Source: Methanoculleus marisnigri (lineage in GTDB: Archaea > Halobacteriota > Methanomicrobia > Methanomicrobiales > Methanoculleaceae). Taken from it: 30,731 nt of DNA. How positions within the stretch are numbered: the first letter of the stretch is position 1; each line of letters begins with the position of its first letter. Shown here one piece after another: positions 23,242 through 30,731 of the stretch. The notes under the pieces are model-generated. The model was not told the DNA's origin and made no database searches. It was given only the letters and a program-made list of their open reading frames with translations. A program made the translations under genes and the position numbers. The stretch lies in NCBI GenBank assembly GCA_002503885.1, contig DASQ01000108.1, forward strand, positions 38,053-68,783. The letters run 5' to 3'.

Positions 23242-23923
23242 TCATGACTTTTTCCCCACCATCGCAACGTAGATCAGGAACTGCTCTTCGCCGCCGATGC
23301 CGAGAAGCCGGTTCATCGCCGCGTCGTCAAAGGCGGCGATCGCACAGACCCCGCACCCCACGCTTAAAGCCGCCAGGTAGAGGTTCTGGCAGACGTGGCC
23401 GGCGTCCAGGTGCAGGTAGCGGTAGCCGCGCTCACCGTAGCGCCACGTCATCCGGTCCGGAACGGCAGTCCAGAGGAAGGTGACGGCGCTCTTGAGGATA
23501 TGCTGCTGGTTCAGGCACCCCGCCGCCACTCGCACCTGACGGTGCTCGAACTCCGTTCCCGGAGGGAACATCGTTCCTGCCGTTTGATCCGGGATCGCGC
23601 GACTCTTCGGCAAGGCGGTGCTCCAGCGCCAGGTAGCGGTAAAGTCCCGGGGGAGCATCCTCGACGCGGTTGATCAGCAGGTAGGTCTCGAACGCGTGCC
23701 GTGCGCCCACGGACGGGACCGTGCGGAGGGTGAAGATCCTGTCGACATGCCTGACCCCCTGGGTGCCGATCACGTCCCGAAGGTCGACCTTCGGGATGGC
23801 GATATCGCCGGGCGCGGGCAGCGGGATGATCGTCTTTGCCTTCGTGTACGGGAGATCGAGAGGCGGTGGCGGGCGGCCCAGCAGCTGGGCCGACGGTGGC
23901 TGACTCCCGTATTCTGTCCTCAG
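23242..23923 (-). pseudogene. SagB-type nitroreductase domain protein, frameshifted
   Basis: Flavin-dependent nitroreductase-fold protein of the SagB family, whose best known members oxidise azolines in peptide maturation. The first part reads in one frame (PPPPLDLPYTK, DVIGTQGVRHVDRIFTL, FETYLLINRVEDAPPGLYRY). The rest reads in another (AAGCLNQQHI, MTWRYGERGYRYLHLDAGHV, LYLAALSVGCGVCAIAAFDD, then the C terminus). The switch lies between 23612 and 23550 and needs a one-base indel. The start is also odd: AAAGGAG at 23930-23936 lies 6 bases before a CTG (23921-23923), and a TATA box at 23979-23986 supports this position. It is a decaying gene or a sequencing error. Confidence 0.75.
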
Positions 23924-23978
23924 CGTGAACTCCTTTCCTGCCCCGCGCAGGGACCTGGCAGCCCGGTGAATGCAGAAG

Positions 23979-23986
23979 ATAAATAA
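23979..23986 (-). promoter_or_regulatory. TATA box of the sagB-like gene
   Basis: TTATTTAT on the minus strand, with an expected start near 23957. This places the AAAGGAG ribosome-binding site at 23930-23936 in the leader and rules out the far-upstream in-frame starts. Confidence 0.4.
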
Positions 23987-24094
23987 TCTTTTCCCGCCGC
24001 GAATCCTTTCGCTGCAGGCGGTCGTCCGGGCCGGACTCCGGAAACGTATTACCGGACCCCGCCCAACTAATATCACCACTTTCGAGGCGTTTGC

Positions 24095-25027
24095 GTGATC
24101 GTAACCTTCATCATATTCATCGTCGGCATAGCCCTCCTCGTGAAGGGAGCCGACCTCTTCGTAGGCGGCGGAAGCGGCCTTGCCCTCCGCTACAGCATCT
24201 CCCCGGCCCTGATCGGGTCCACGATCATCGCGTTCGGCACCTCGCTACCCGAACTCGTCGTCAGCACGAACGCTGCAGCCACGGGCAACTCGGGTATTGC
24301 GCTCGGAAATGTCTTCGGAAGCAACATTGCAAACATCGCCCTCGTCCTGGCCCTCTGCACCTTCATACGGCCCGATATGGTCTCCGCGTCCGGGACATCC
24401 CGCTCCGCGCTCGTCCGGCATGCTGCGTTGATGCTCGTTGCGACGGCGGCATTCGCCCTGCTCGCCGTGAGAGGCACGCTCGACGCCCTCACGGGGGGGG
24501 TGCTCCTCATCCTCTTCGTGGCCATCCTCTTCATGCTCCTGCGGGAACGCCGCGAAGAAGAAGGGGTTGAGATCGAGTCCCACGGATGGGCCGACGCTCT
24601 TTACATCGGCCTCGGACTCGTCGCTGTCGTTGTCGGAGCCCAGCTGGTCGTCAACGGCGCCGTCACGCTCGCGGAGATCTTCGGGATTCCCGCCTTTGTC
24701 ATCGGTGTCTCGGTTGTCGCCGTCGGAACGTCGCTCCCGGAGCTCGCGACGTCCCTGGTGGCCGCCGTCAGAAACGAAGGCGCCATCTCGATCGGCAACA
24801 TCCTCGGGAGCAACATCTTCAATATCCTCCTGGTCCTCGGGATAAGCCTCCTCCTCGCCCCGGCCACCATCGGGTCATGGATCGACATTATCGTCGTCGT
24901 CCTCTTCTCGGTCGCAATCCTCCCCCTGCTCTTTGCCCGCCCGTCCGTCGTCCGGGGCTGGTCGGCCCTCCTGCTCGTCGGCTACGCCGCCTACATGGCC
25001 TGGATCTTCGGGGCGGTGTCGGTGTGA
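24095..25027 (+). CDS. CaCA-family Na+/Ca2+ (cation) antiporter
   Basis: Membrane antiporter of 310 residues with about ten helices in two inverted halves. The two alpha-repeats that form the ion pathway are obvious: GTSLPELVVS...GNVFGSNIANI (about 48-82) and GTSLPELATS...GNILGSNIFNI (about 211-245), both keeping the essential Glu of PEL and the Asn of GSN. A short acidic cytosolic loop (ERREEEGVEIES, about 151-162) separates the halves. The start is a GTG at 24095. The ion partner (Na+ or H+) is not decided by sequence. Its proximity to a P-type ATPase suggests local cation-handling genes. Confidence 0.92.
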   Translation: MIVTFIIFIVGIALLVKGADLFVGGGSGLALRYSISPALIGSTIIAFGTSLPELVVSTNAAATGNSGIALGNVFGSNIANIALVLALCTFIRPDMVSASGTSRSALVRHAALMLVATAAFALLAVRGTLDALTGGVLLILFVAILFMLLRERREEEGVEIESHGWADALYIGLGLVAVVVGAQLVVNGAVTLAEIFGIPAFVIGVSVVAVGTSLPELATSLVAAVRNEGAISIGNILGSNIFNILLVLGISLLLAPATIGSWIDIIVVVLFSVAILPLLFARPSVVRGWSALLLVGYAAYMAWIFGAVSV

Positions 25028-25117
25028 TGGAGTCCGGAAGACTTCGAAAATATTCGTAGGTTACACAAAGATGATGCATCGGCGCGTGCATCTCCCTCTA
25101 CCGGAAGGTGAACGAGT

Positions 25118-27034
25118 ATGGGGAACTGGAAACTGGTAATGGTCGCCGCCCTCGGGTCTCTCGTGATCGCCGCGATCATCGGGACCGCCCTCGTGTCGGA
25201 GGACGCCGGGGCAGGGACCTATGGGGACTTACAGAAATTCGCGTCAAAAGAGGAGATCAGGGCGTTCTTAAAGGAGCACGCGCAGATAGTGGGGAGCGAC
25301 AGCGATTACTCCTGGTCCCCGGGAGGTGCCGGGCAGGAGACCGTCGCGAACGCACCGGCGCCGGCGTCGACGGCCGCCCCGACATCCTCCGCCCGCGACT
25401 ACTCCACCACGAATGTGCAGGTCGAGGGCGTGGACGAGGCCGACTTCGTGAAGAACGACGGGAAGCACATCTACATCATCTCAGGGGAGACCCTCGCGAT
25501 CCTCGAAGCGTTCCCGGCGAAGGACGCAAAAATTGTCTCCGAGACCCGGATCGACGGGTCGCCGACAGCGCTCTTCCTCGCGGGTGACCGCCTGGTGGTC
25601 TTTGCGACCGCAACAGAGGAGCAGATGACCACCCCCGAAGGCAGCGTAACACCGGTCCCGGTCTGGCGGACGGTGACCCACGCTTACGTCTACGGTCTCG
25701 GCGACCGGGAAGATCCGGAGCTGGTCCGGACCCTGACCTTCACCGGCGATTACTACGACGCCCGGATGGTCGGGGACTACGTCTACACCCTCACACGGGA
25801 GTCTCCCGTCTGGGTCCGGGACGACATCGTCCTCCCCGAGGTGAGGGGGGGCGAGGCCCCGCCTCTCCGGCCCGACATCTATTACCCACAAAGCCCCATG
25901 CAGAGCTACATCTTCTACACAGCAAGCGCCTTCTCCGTCCGGAGCGATACGGGCGCCCCCGACGCCGAGACGTTTCTCCTCGGCTACGACACCACCCTCT
26001 TCGCATCGCAGGAGAACCTGTATATCGGCTACCGGAACACAGGACCGGTGTATCTCTCCAGGCCATCAACAGACAGCGCCGGCACCCGGGACCGGACGAT
26101 CATCCACCGGTTCGCGATCGAGCAAGGAAAGATCGACTATAAGGCCATGGGAGAGGTTCCCGGAGATCTCTTAAACCAGTTCTCGCTCGACGAGTATGCG
26201 GGCAACCTCCGGGTGGCGACGACCGTCGAGACCTGGACCCGTGATGGGTCTCTCCGGTACAACAACGTCTACGTCCTCGACCCGGCAATGAAGACCATCG
26301 GGACGCTCGAACATATCGCGCCAGACGAGCGGATATACGCCGCCCGGTTCGTTTTGGACCGGCTCTACCTCGTGACGTTCAAGCGGGTCGACCCCCTCTT
26401 CGTCATCGACCTCTCGGACCCAAAACATCCGGGTATCCTTGGAAAACTGAAGATCCCGGGCTACTCCGACTACCTTCACCCCTATGACACCAACCACATC
26501 ATCGGTGTCGGGAAAGAGACCAGCGAGAACGATTGGGGCGGTGTCTCGGTGGAAGGGCTCAAGATCGCCCTCTTCGACGTCTCGGACGTAAACAACCCCA
26601 CCCTGATCGATACCGTCGTGATCGGGGAGGCCGGGACCGATTCGGAAGCCCTCCGCGACCACAAGGCCTTCCTCTTCGCAGCCGAAAAAGGCCTCATTGT
26701 CCTTCCGGTGAGCGAGATAAAGCGGGTGGAGAACCCGTCGTCAAGCTACTCCGGCTCTTACAGCACCACGACCTGGCAGGGTGCCTATGTCTACTCGGTG
26801 AGCCCGGAGGAGGGGTTCACTCTGAAGGGCATAGTCGCCCACGCCGAGAAAGGGCCTTCCTATGCCTGGGACTCGCCTGACGCGGTGCGGCGATCACTCT
26901 TCATGGACGACACCCTCTACACCGTCTCAAAGCGGAGCGTCGTCATGACCGGTCTTGCCGACGGCAGCCGGATCAATGAGGTCTTCCTCCCCTACCGGTG
27001 GGAGACCTACCCGACCCCGTATCCGGTCTGGTGA
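25118..27034 (+). CDS. Secreted/membrane-anchored beta-propeller domain protein
   Basis: 638 residues with an N-terminal hydrophobic segment (about 5-26, signal peptide or anchor), a Pro/Ala/Thr-rich linker (about 73-92) and a long C-terminal propeller. It matches the family of secreted archaeal/bacterial proteins with the TNVQVEGVDEADFVKNDGKHIYI signature (about 97-119). Repeating blades show patterns such as DGSPTALFLAGDRLVVF, YDARMVGDYVYTL, RIYAARFVLDRLYLVTF and DPLFVIDLSDPKHPGILGKL. Its function is unknown; an extracellular binding or surface role is likely. The ATG at 25118 is preceded by GGAAGGTGA. The 3' end overlaps the convergent ATPase gene by 28 bases. Confidence 0.85.
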   Translation: MGNWKLVMVAALGSLVIAAIIGTALVSEDAGAGTYGDLQKFASKEEIRAFLKEHAQIVGSDSDYSWSPGGAGQETVANAPAPASTAAPTSSARDYSTTNVQVEGVDEADFVKNDGKHIYIISGETLAILEAFPAKDAKIVSETRIDGSPTALFLAGDRLVVFATATEEQMTTPEGSVTPVPVWRTVTHAYVYGLGDREDPELVRTLTFTGDYYDARMVGDYVYTLTRESPVWVRDDIVLPEVRGGEAPPLRPDIYYPQSPMQSYIFYTASAFSVRSDTGAPDAETFLLGYDTTLFASQENLYIGYRNTGPVYLSRPSTDSAGTRDRTIIHRFAIEQGKIDYKAMGEVPGDLLNQFSLDEYAGNLRVATTVETWTRDGSLRYNNVYVLDPAMKTIGTLEHIAPDERIYAARFVLDRLYLVTFKRVDPLFVIDLSDPKHPGILGKLKIPGYSDYLHPYDTNHIIGVGKETSENDWGGVSVEGLKIALFDVSDVNNPTLIDTVVIGEAGTDSEALRDHKAFLFAAEKGLIVLPVSEIKRVENPSSSYSGSYSTTTWQGAYVYSVSPEEGFTLKGIVAHAEKGPSYAWDSPDAVRRSLFMDDTLYTVSKRSVVMTGLADGSRINEVFLPYRWETYPTPYPVW

Positions 27035-29748
27035 CCGGGAGGACGGTGTTTCCTCACCGCCTTGAAGATCTCCATCACGACCACGACCGACGAGGCGAGG
27101 ACGAGCAGCGAGAGCCATTCGACCAGGGAAACGGGCTGCAGCTGGAGGATATCCCGGATAACGGGGACATAGAGCGCGAGGATATGGATACCCTGCGCGG
27201 CGATGACACCGGCGATCAGGAAGTAGTTGCTGCTTATCGGGACACGGAAGGCCGAGCGGTACTCCGACCGGCAGTTAAAGACCTGGAAGTTCTCGAAGAG
27301 CACCATCAGCAGGACGATCAGGTTCCGGGCCGCGAACTCGTCCCATCCGTTTGAAAGGAGCCAGTACCAGGTTCCGACCGCCACCAGCGCGATGACGGTA
27401 CCGGAGATGACGGTCTCCTCGATCATCAGCCGGTTGAAGATCCCCTCCTCCGGCCTGCGCGGCGGCCGGTTCATGACGCCGGGCTCGCCTCGCTCGAACG
27501 CCAGCGCCACGTCCTGGATACCGTTCGTCACCAGGTTCAGCCAGAGGAGCTGAACCGCGAGGAGGGGCAGCGGCAGACCCACGATGAGGGCGAGCATGAA
27601 GAGGAGCACCTCGGCAAACCCGGTTGATATCAGGAGGTAGACGACTTTGCGGACGTTGTCGTAGGCGTACCGGCCCTCCTCGATCCCGGCGACGATCGAG
27701 GCGAAGTTATCGTCGGTGACGATCAGTGACGCCGTATCCTTGGCAACGTCGGTCCCGGAACCCATCGCAACCCCGATATTCGCGCTCCGGAGCGCCGGCG
27801 CGTCGTTGACCCCATCCCCGGTGACCGCGACGAAGGCCCCGCTCTCCCGGTAGGCCTCGACGATCCGGAGTTTCTGCAGCGGGGTCACCCGGGCAAAGAC
27901 CCGGGCGGCCTGCACCCGGTCAATGAACTCGGGGAACGTCGCGATCTCGCCGTCTCCCAGTTCCGCGCCGGTGACGACCTCGTCGGGAGAGGCCGTGATC
28001 TCAAGCTCGCGGGCGATGGCAAGGGCCGTTGCGGGGTGGTCCCCGGTCACCATCACCACGTCGACCCCGGCGTTGCGGCACCGCCGCACGGCATCGGGGA
28101 CGTCGGGCCGGATCGGGTCCATGAACCCGACCAGGCCGAGGAGTTCGAGGGGAGGGAGCTCGGGGTTCTCCGCAGAGACCGGTCCCTCTGCGCGGCCGTG
28201 AGCCACGGCAAGCACCCGGTATCCCCGGGAGGTGAGGCCGTCGAGTTCCTCCTGCACGTGGTCCAGGTCGATGGGGACACCCCCCTCCTCTCCCGCGGCC
28301 ATGGTCCGGCAGAACGGGAGGACCGTCTCGATGGCCCCCTTGACTGCCACCCGGATCTCCCCGCCGTCCTGGTACCAGACGGCGGCGTACCGCCGCTCGG
28401 ACTCGAAGGGGATCTCAGCGACGGCAGGCGCACTCTCGCGGATACCGGCGGGGTCAAGCCCCAGCTTGTAGGTGAGCGCGAGGAACGCCACGTCGATCGC
28501 GTCGCCCTGGTGTGCCCAGTCGTCCTCGCCGGTCCGCTCCAGGGCGGCCTCGTTGGTGATGGTTGCAGCCCGGGCCAGGCGCTCCAGGCGTTTACGGGCA
28601 GAGCCGGCTACCGGGGCTCCGGTCTCGTCGAGAACCTCCCCCTCGCCTGCGTATCCGGCGCCCGTGACAGAGAACGACTCGCCGGTCGGCAGACTGACGA
28701 CCCGGGCGGTCTGCTGGTTCACCGTGAGGGTGCCCGTTTTGTCGCTCGCGATCAGCGTGCAGCTCCCGAGACTCTCCACGGCCGCAAGGAACCGGACGAT
28801 GACGTTCCGTCCGACCATCCGTGACGTCGCGATCGAGAGCACGACGGTCAGGGCAACCGGCAGGCCCTCGGGGATCGCTGAGACGGCGAGAGCGACGGCG
28901 AGGAAGAAGACCTCGATTGGGGGCATCCCCTGGCCGAGGACGATGATCGCAAGCAGTCCGGTGGCGGCAAGGACGGCGATGCTGATCTTTTTGGAGAAAT
29001 CCTCCATACGAATGACGAGGGGGGGCTTGCCCGCCTCCGACGCCGTGACCGTCTCGGCGATCTGCCCGATCTCGGTATGCTGGCCGGTCGCGACCACGAC
29101 CCCCATGCTCCGGCCGGTCATGACAGTGCTGCCGGCGTAGAGCATGTTCAGGCGGTCGCCCAGGGGGAGGGTTGCGCCCACGGGATCGGGGCTCTTCCCG
29201 ACCGCGTGGGACTCGCCGGTCAGGAGCGATTCGTCGACGGTGAGCGACCGCGCCGTGAGGGTGCGGGTATCGGCGGGGACGCGGTCGCCCGACTCCAGGA
29301 CGACGCGGTCGCCGGGGACCAGGTCTTCTGCCGGGACGGTCGTCTCCCGCCCGTCCCGCCTCACCCGTGCACGGATCTTGAGCATCTGCTGCAGGGCCGT
29401 CGCACTCTTCTCCGCCTTCACCTCCTGGAACGTACCGATGACGGCATTAAGCAGGATGACGACGAAGATGAAGGCCGCGTCGGTGACGTCGGCGAAGAGG
29501 AGGGAGATGATCCCGGCCGCAAGGAGCACGTAGATGAGCGGGCTCGTGAACTGCCGGAGGAAGACCTCAAAGACCGTCGGCGGCCGCTTCGCCGGGAGGG
29601 CGTTCTCCCCGAAGACCTCCCGCCGCCGGGTGACCTCCGCGTCCGTGAGGCCCCCCGTCGGCGATGCGAGCCGTTCGGCTACGTCGCCCGCAGGAAGGGC
29701 GTGCCATGCCGTCGTCCGGGACTCGTCGGGGGAGAGGAGGGGTTCCAT
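27007..29748 (-). CDS. P-type cation-transporting ATPase (P2-like)
   Basis: 913-residue ATP-driven cation pump. Landmarks are an N-terminal cation-ATPase domain, LTGES (176-180, actuator), the M4 motif IPEGLPVAL (292-300), the phosphorylated Asp336 in SDKTGTLT, a hinge region MVTGDHPATALAIA and TGDGVNDAPAL. The M6 segment reads LNLVTNGIQDVALAFE: relative to SERCA the Ca2+-ligating Asp after NLVT is Asn, with an Asp three residues later. The transported ion is therefore uncertain (Ca2+, Mn2+, Na+ or H+ are options). The ATG at 29748 has a TATA box 55 bases upstream. Convergent with the beta-propeller gene. Confidence 0.92.
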   Translation of the reverse strand: MEPLLSPDESRTTAWHALPAGDVAERLASPTGGLTDAEVTRRREVFGENALPAKRPPTVFEVFLRQFTSPLIYVLLAAGIISLLFADVTDAAFIFVVILLNAVIGTFQEVKAEKSATALQQMLKIRARVRRDGRETTVPAEDLVPGDRVVLESGDRVPADTRTLTARSLTVDESLLTGESHAVGKSPDPVGATLPLGDRLNMLYAGSTVMTGRSMGVVVATGQHTEIGQIAETVTASEAGKPPLVIRMEDFSKKISIAVLAATGLLAIIVLGQGMPPIEVFFLAVALAVSAIPEGLPVALTVVLSIATSRMVGRNVIVRFLAAVESLGSCTLIASDKTGTLTVNQQTARVVSLPTGESFSVTGAGYAGEGEVLDETGAPVAGSARKRLERLARAATITNEAALERTGEDDWAHQGDAIDVAFLALTYKLGLDPAGIRESAPAVAEIPFESERRYAAVWYQDGGEIRVAVKGAIETVLPFCRTMAAGEEGGVPIDLDHVQEELDGLTSRGYRVLAVAHGRAEGPVSAENPELPPLELLGLVGFMDPIRPDVPDAVRRCRNAGVDVVMVTGDHPATALAIARELEITASPDEVVTGAELGDGEIATFPEFIDRVQAARVFARVTPLQKLRIVEAYRESGAFVAVTGDGVNDAPALRSANIGVAMGSGTDVAKDTASLIVTDDNFASIVAGIEEGRYAYDNVRKVVYLLISTGFAEVLLFMLALIVGLPLPLLAVQLLWLNLVTNGIQDVALAFERGEPGVMNRPPRRPEEGIFNRLMIEETVISGTVIALVAVGTWYWLLSNGWDEFAARNLIVLLMVLFENFQVFNCRSEYRSAFRVPISSNYFLIAGVIAAQGIHILALYVPVIRDILQLQPVSLVEWLSLLVLASSVVVVMEIFKAVRKHRPPGHQTGYGVG

Positions 29749-29800
29749 GATATCATCTCACGAGGTATACGTCGCAGGGTGCCGATGCCCGGGAGAATAG

Positions 29801-29806
29801 ATATAA
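29801..29806 (-). promoter_or_regulatory. TATA box of the P-type ATPase gene
   Basis: The minus strand reads TTATAT within GGTTATATCTA. The expected start near 29778 gives a leader of about 30 nt before the ATG at 29748, with GTGAG as a modest ribosome-binding site. Confidence 0.45.
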
Positions 29807-29973
29807 CCGACCGTGCCGGACGTCCTGTTTTCGAGGAGGTAGGACGGTTTGGTGGAACGGTTCCCTCCTGCGAGGCTCGAAATGCCGCCGATAGTTATCT
29901 CCCTGGATATGACCGGAAAGGATCTCTCTCGCCCGCATATAAAAACCTGCGGGCAGGCGACCCGCGAGAGGGG

Positions 29974-30375
29974 TCACGCGTGGATCATCGTCAGCATCAT
30001 CTTGAAACGGGTGACGGCATGGACCGCATGGGGTTTATGTGCCGGCATGATGATCAGGTCGCCCGTCTTCAGGGAATATTCCGTGCCCGCGATGGTGACG
30101 AGGGCCTCCCCGTCGACGACCTGGAGGACGGCGTCGTAGGGTGCGGTGTGCTCCGAGAGGCCTTCGCCCGCATCGAAGGCAAAGACCGTGATCGTGCCCG
30201 ATTTTGTGTAGGCGAGCATCCGGCTGACGATTGAGCCCGGTTGGTAGGCAACGAGGTCGCGGGGATCGATGACCTGTTCAGTGAGGGTTTCTTTCTTCGT
30301 CTCAGGCATACTGGCCGGTTTCTCCTGCAGGGTCTTTTGCTTTGCGCTCCGGGGTGACGATCGGGCATACGACAT
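29974..30375 (-). CDS. Cupin domain protein
   Basis: Single-domain cupin. The beta-barrel metal site is suggested by SEHTAPYDAVLQVVDGEALVTIAG (motif 1: His, the Asp in place of the second His, and a later acidic residue) and MPAHKPHAVHAV (motif 2 His). The partner gene and substrate are unknown; many such archaeal cupins are stand-alone. Two starts compete. The ATG at 30375 has GAGGG 6 bases upstream and gives 133 residues. The ATG at 30309 (MPETKKETL) gives 111 residues, closer to the usual cupin length, but with a more distant GGAG. The basic first 22 residues of the longer form look unlike the domain. Confidence 0.8.
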   Translation of the reverse strand: MSYARSSPRSAKQKTLQEKPASMPETKKETLTEQVIDPRDLVAYQPGSIVSRMLAYTKSGTITVFAFDAGEGLSEHTAPYDAVLQVVDGEALVTIAGTEYSLKTGDLIIMPAHKPHAVHAVTRFKMMLTMIHA

Positions 30376-30443
30376 CTTAACCCTCAAGGACGGACTGAAG
30401 ACATAACTTGCTTAACCTGATTACCGCCCGATCCACTGTGAGA

Positions 30444-30455
30444 AGAATATTATAA
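30444..30455 (-). promoter_or_regulatory. TATA box of the cupin gene
   Basis: The minus strand reads TTATAATATTCT, about 70 bases before the longer cupin start, giving an expected transcription start near 30425. It lies only about 23-25 bases beyond the presumed right end of the neighbouring insertion element. Confidence 0.4.
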
Positions 30456-30477
30456 CGAGTGGATGAACTGTTAATGA

Positions 30478-30505
30478 GTCAACTACCCCCGGTTAAAACC
30501 GGGGG
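30478..30505 (-). mobile_element. Right-end hairpin of an IS200/IS605-type element
   Basis: CCCCCGGTT (30486-30494) and AACCGGGGG (30497-30505) form a near-perfect palindrome that includes the tnpB stop codon. Subterminal hairpins just past tnpB are typical of the right end of IS200/IS605 elements. On the minus strand TTGAC follows at 30482-30478, a sequence of the kind used as a cleavage site in this family. The exact end cannot be fixed without an empty-site comparison. Confidence 0.5.
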
Positions 30506-30731
30506 CTTGCAGCTAGAATCATCGGAGATGCTTCTGCTACCATAGGCTGGTTGGCGGCAGCCCTGAAGGCAATGTTTTTCGCAGCATTTGTGTCAGCAGG
30601 TTCGGTGTGGCCGCACGCCCTACACCAAACGAGGTTTCTGGTTTTCCGGTTTTTCCGGTCAACCTATCCACAGGCCGAGCATCCCTGGCTCGTGTATGCC
30701 GGATCAACTAAGACCACCGGCACTCCTGCTC
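30493..30731 (-). pseudogene. tnpB: 3' end of a TnpB (IS605 OrfB-like) gene with in-frame amber stop
   Basis: The minus-strand frame from the window edge reads VDPAYTSQGCSACG, then TAG at 30666-30664, then VDRKNRKTRNLVWCRACGHTEPADTNAAKNIAFRAA and a short tail to a TAA at 30495-30493. These are the zinc ribbon (CxxC...CxxC) and the last RuvC motif (Asp of DTNAAKNI) of TnpB, the RNA-guided nuclease of IS200/IS605 elements. One aromatic or polar codon normally sits where the TAG is, so a single-base change explains the stop. The 5' part of the gene lies outside the window. Translation ending at the amber codon would lose half of the zinc ribbon and the final catalytic Asp. Confidence 0.8.

Noticed and set aside
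29077..30234. 385-codon plus-strand frame opposite the ATPase and cupin genes
   Set aside because: Crosses two real genes and an intergenic promoter; low-complexity Asp/Gly/Arg composition.
30664..30666. TAG decoded as pyrrolysine
   Set aside because: No pyl genes or Pyl-using methylamine methyltransferases are seen here. This type of hydrogenotrophic methanogen is not known to use pyrrolysine, and a disrupted transposon gene is simpler.
1..30731. tRNA, rRNA or CRISPR arrays
   Set aside because: No cloverleaf with a GGTTCRA-type arm, no rRNA core sequence and no regularly spaced direct repeats were noticed in reading the intergenic regions.

Overview
The window comes from a hydrogenotrophic methanogenic archaeon, most likely Methanoculleus or a close relative in Methanomicrobiales. 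The basis is a complete set of methyl-coenzyme M reductase structural genes, formylmethanofuran dehydrogenase subunits, an Ech-type [NiFe] hydrogenase, high-GC coding DNA, A/T-rich archaeal TATA boxes and strong GGAGG/GAGGTG ribosome-binding sites. The genus is inferred from remembered protein similarity; no search was run.

Layout. (1) 1-4858: the mcr operon on the minus strand, transcribed mcrB-mcrD-mcrG-mcrA. No mcrC lies between mcrD and mcrG. (2) 4859-6051: a 1.2 kb A/T-rich, gene-free divergent region holding the mcr leader, two strong structured elements (5121-5166 and about 5374-5520), oligo-A tracts and a candidate fwd promoter inside an inverted repeat. (3) 6052-11677: fwdD-fwdB-fwdA-fwdC followed by moeA, which inserts Mo/W into molybdopterin. 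(4) 11688-14969: a DEDDh exonuclease-like gene divergent from an archaeal RNase III, followed by a DUF362-ferredoxin protein and a HIT protein. (5) 15090-20185: a tight echABCDEF operon with a candidate operator at its promoter. (6) 20186-20671: a non-coding stretch with two copies of a GC-rich repeat that also occurs at the start of the window. (7) 20672-23923: minus-strand accessory genes: a flavoprotein disulfide-reductase-like protein lacking the usual His-Glu dyad, a 75-residue SLC13-transporter tail, a YkgJ-type cysteine-cluster protein and a frameshifted SagB-type nitroreductase. (8) 24095-29748: a Ca2+/cation antiporter, a secreted beta-propeller protein and a P-type cation ATPase, the last two convergent and overlapping. 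(9) 29974-30731: a cupin and the 3' end of an IS200/IS605-type tnpB gene carrying an in-frame amber codon.

How the genes work together. Fwd catalyses the first step of CO2 reduction to methane and needs low-potential ferredoxin plus a Mo/W-pterin cofactor. Ech can supply ferredoxin from H2 using the ion gradient, MoeA serves the cofactor, and Mcr performs the final methane-forming step. The window thus clusters the entry step, the exit step, a ferredoxin supply and a cofactor-maturation gene.

The points most worth a second look are the structured RNA candidates between mcr and fwd, the natural Asp-to-Asn change at a catalytic position of RNase III, the absent mcrC, the dispersed repeat family, the damaged sagB and the amber-interrupted tnpB.
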